64,000 nucleotides of DNA. Origin: Paenibacillus tarimensis (lineage in GTDB: Bacteria; Bacillota; Bacilli; Paenibacillales; Paenibacillaceae). Positions 63,802 through 64,000 of the stretch are shown one piece after another. A program made the position numbers and the translations under genes. Each line of letters starts with the position of its first letter. Positions within the stretch are counted from its first letter, which is position 1. The DNA lies in contig NZ_JAKGAO010000011.1 in the NCBI RefSeq assembly GCF_021532315.1, forward strand, positions 124,001 through 188,000, read 5' to 3'. The notes beneath the pieces were generated by a model. The model searched no databases. It worked only from the letters and a program-made list of their open reading frames with translations, and was not told the DNA's origin.

Positions 63802-64000
63802 TTACGGGCTGACGCGGGTAATCTGTGCTCCCAGACTGGAGAAGAGCTCAACAAAGTTACCGTATCCGCGCTCCAGCTGATACAAATTCATAATCCGCGT
63901 CTGGCCCTCGGCGCCAAGCGCGGCCACGGCAACTGCCGCACCTCCGCGGATATCAGTGGCTATCACATCAGCACCGGCCAGCCTCTCAACACCTGTTATA
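63802..64000 (-). CDS. MurA-like enolpyruvyltransferase, C-terminal end (5' part outside window)
   Basis: The last 66 codons read GVERLAGADVIATDIRGGAA, then LGAEGQTRIMNLYQLERGYG and a GAQITRV end, a good match to the C-terminus of UDP-GlcNAc 1-carboxyvinyltransferase (MurA/EPSP-synthase fold). The DLR-type motif appears as TDIRGG. It stands directly before the flippase gene on the same strand. Since the housekeeping murA is normally elsewhere, this may be a paralogue serving the surface polymer. Only the C-terminus can be judged. Confidence 0.82.
   Translation of the reverse strand, partial: ITGVERLAGADVIATDIRGGAAVAVAALGAEGQTRIMNLYQLERGYGNFVELFSSLGAQITRVSP

Overview
The window reads as chromosomal DNA of a spore-forming, moderately GC-rich Bacillota, most likely Paenibacillus or a close relative. 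The evidence is the gene order from prfA to the F-type ATP synthase operon (prfA-prmC-spoIIR-sua5-mntP-ywlE-rpiB-ywlG-glyA-upp-mnaA-atpIBEFHAGDC, as in Bacillus), a SpoIIR sporulation protein, Gram-positive lipoproteins, an SLH-domain surface protein, strong AGGAGG ribosome sites and frequent TTG/GTG starts.

Layout. 1-3160: Fur-controlled siderophore uptake, a lipoprotein receptor and a fused permease running off the left edge. 3230-12660: complete ATP synthase operon (atpZ-atpI-atpB-E-F-H-A-G-D-C) preceded by mnaA and upp. 12740-15640: accessory insert with a GRDP-like Cys/Gly-rich membrane protein and a MarR/MFS pair. 15660-27680: glyA, ywlG, rpiB, ywlE, mntP, sua5, spoIIR, a two-component system, prmC, prfA, ychF. 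27740-35780: lipoprotein, thioredoxin, Rrf2 regulator, aldo-keto reductase, DUF72 protein, DODA-type dioxygenase, a TetR/paired-SMR efflux operon and a divergent HxlR/quinone-reductase pair. 35780-46180: nitrate/nitrite assimilation (SUMT, HemD, NirD, NirB, a NasT-like ANTAR regulator, NasA transporter, MobA) with a chemoreceptor gene between nasA and mobA. 46300-52990: surface protein with copper-amine-oxidase repeats, glutaminyl-tRNA synthetase, LapA-domain protein, asparaginase, an unknown protein and an XRE regulator. 53000-64000: one-strand cell-surface polysaccharide/S-layer cluster (MurA-like end, flippase, glycosyltransferase, ManC, degenerate phosphohexomutase, UDP-glucose dehydrogenase, SLH protein, RfbB).

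The most striking result is the regulatory design of the nitrate locus. The nirB and nasA promoters share the same plan: a GlnR/TnrA-type box (TGTNA-N7-TNACA) overlapping the -35, then a leader RNA with tandem hexaloop hairpins (A at loop position 1, G at position 4), the second of which shares bases with an intrinsic terminator. The gene between them encodes an ANTAR RNA-binding antiterminator whose receiver domain lacks the phosphoacceptor aspartate, and its own promoter carries a third box. This predicts global nitrogen control at initiation plus nitrate-specific antitermination by a phosphorylation-independent ANTAR protein.

A second notable point is in the polysaccharide cluster: the phosphohexomutase homologue has lost the catalytic serine and all three metal-binding aspartates, so it is probably a pseudoenzyme. 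Several regulators have clear palindromic operators in their own promoters. I saw no tRNA, rRNA, CRISPR array, insertion sequence or prophage.
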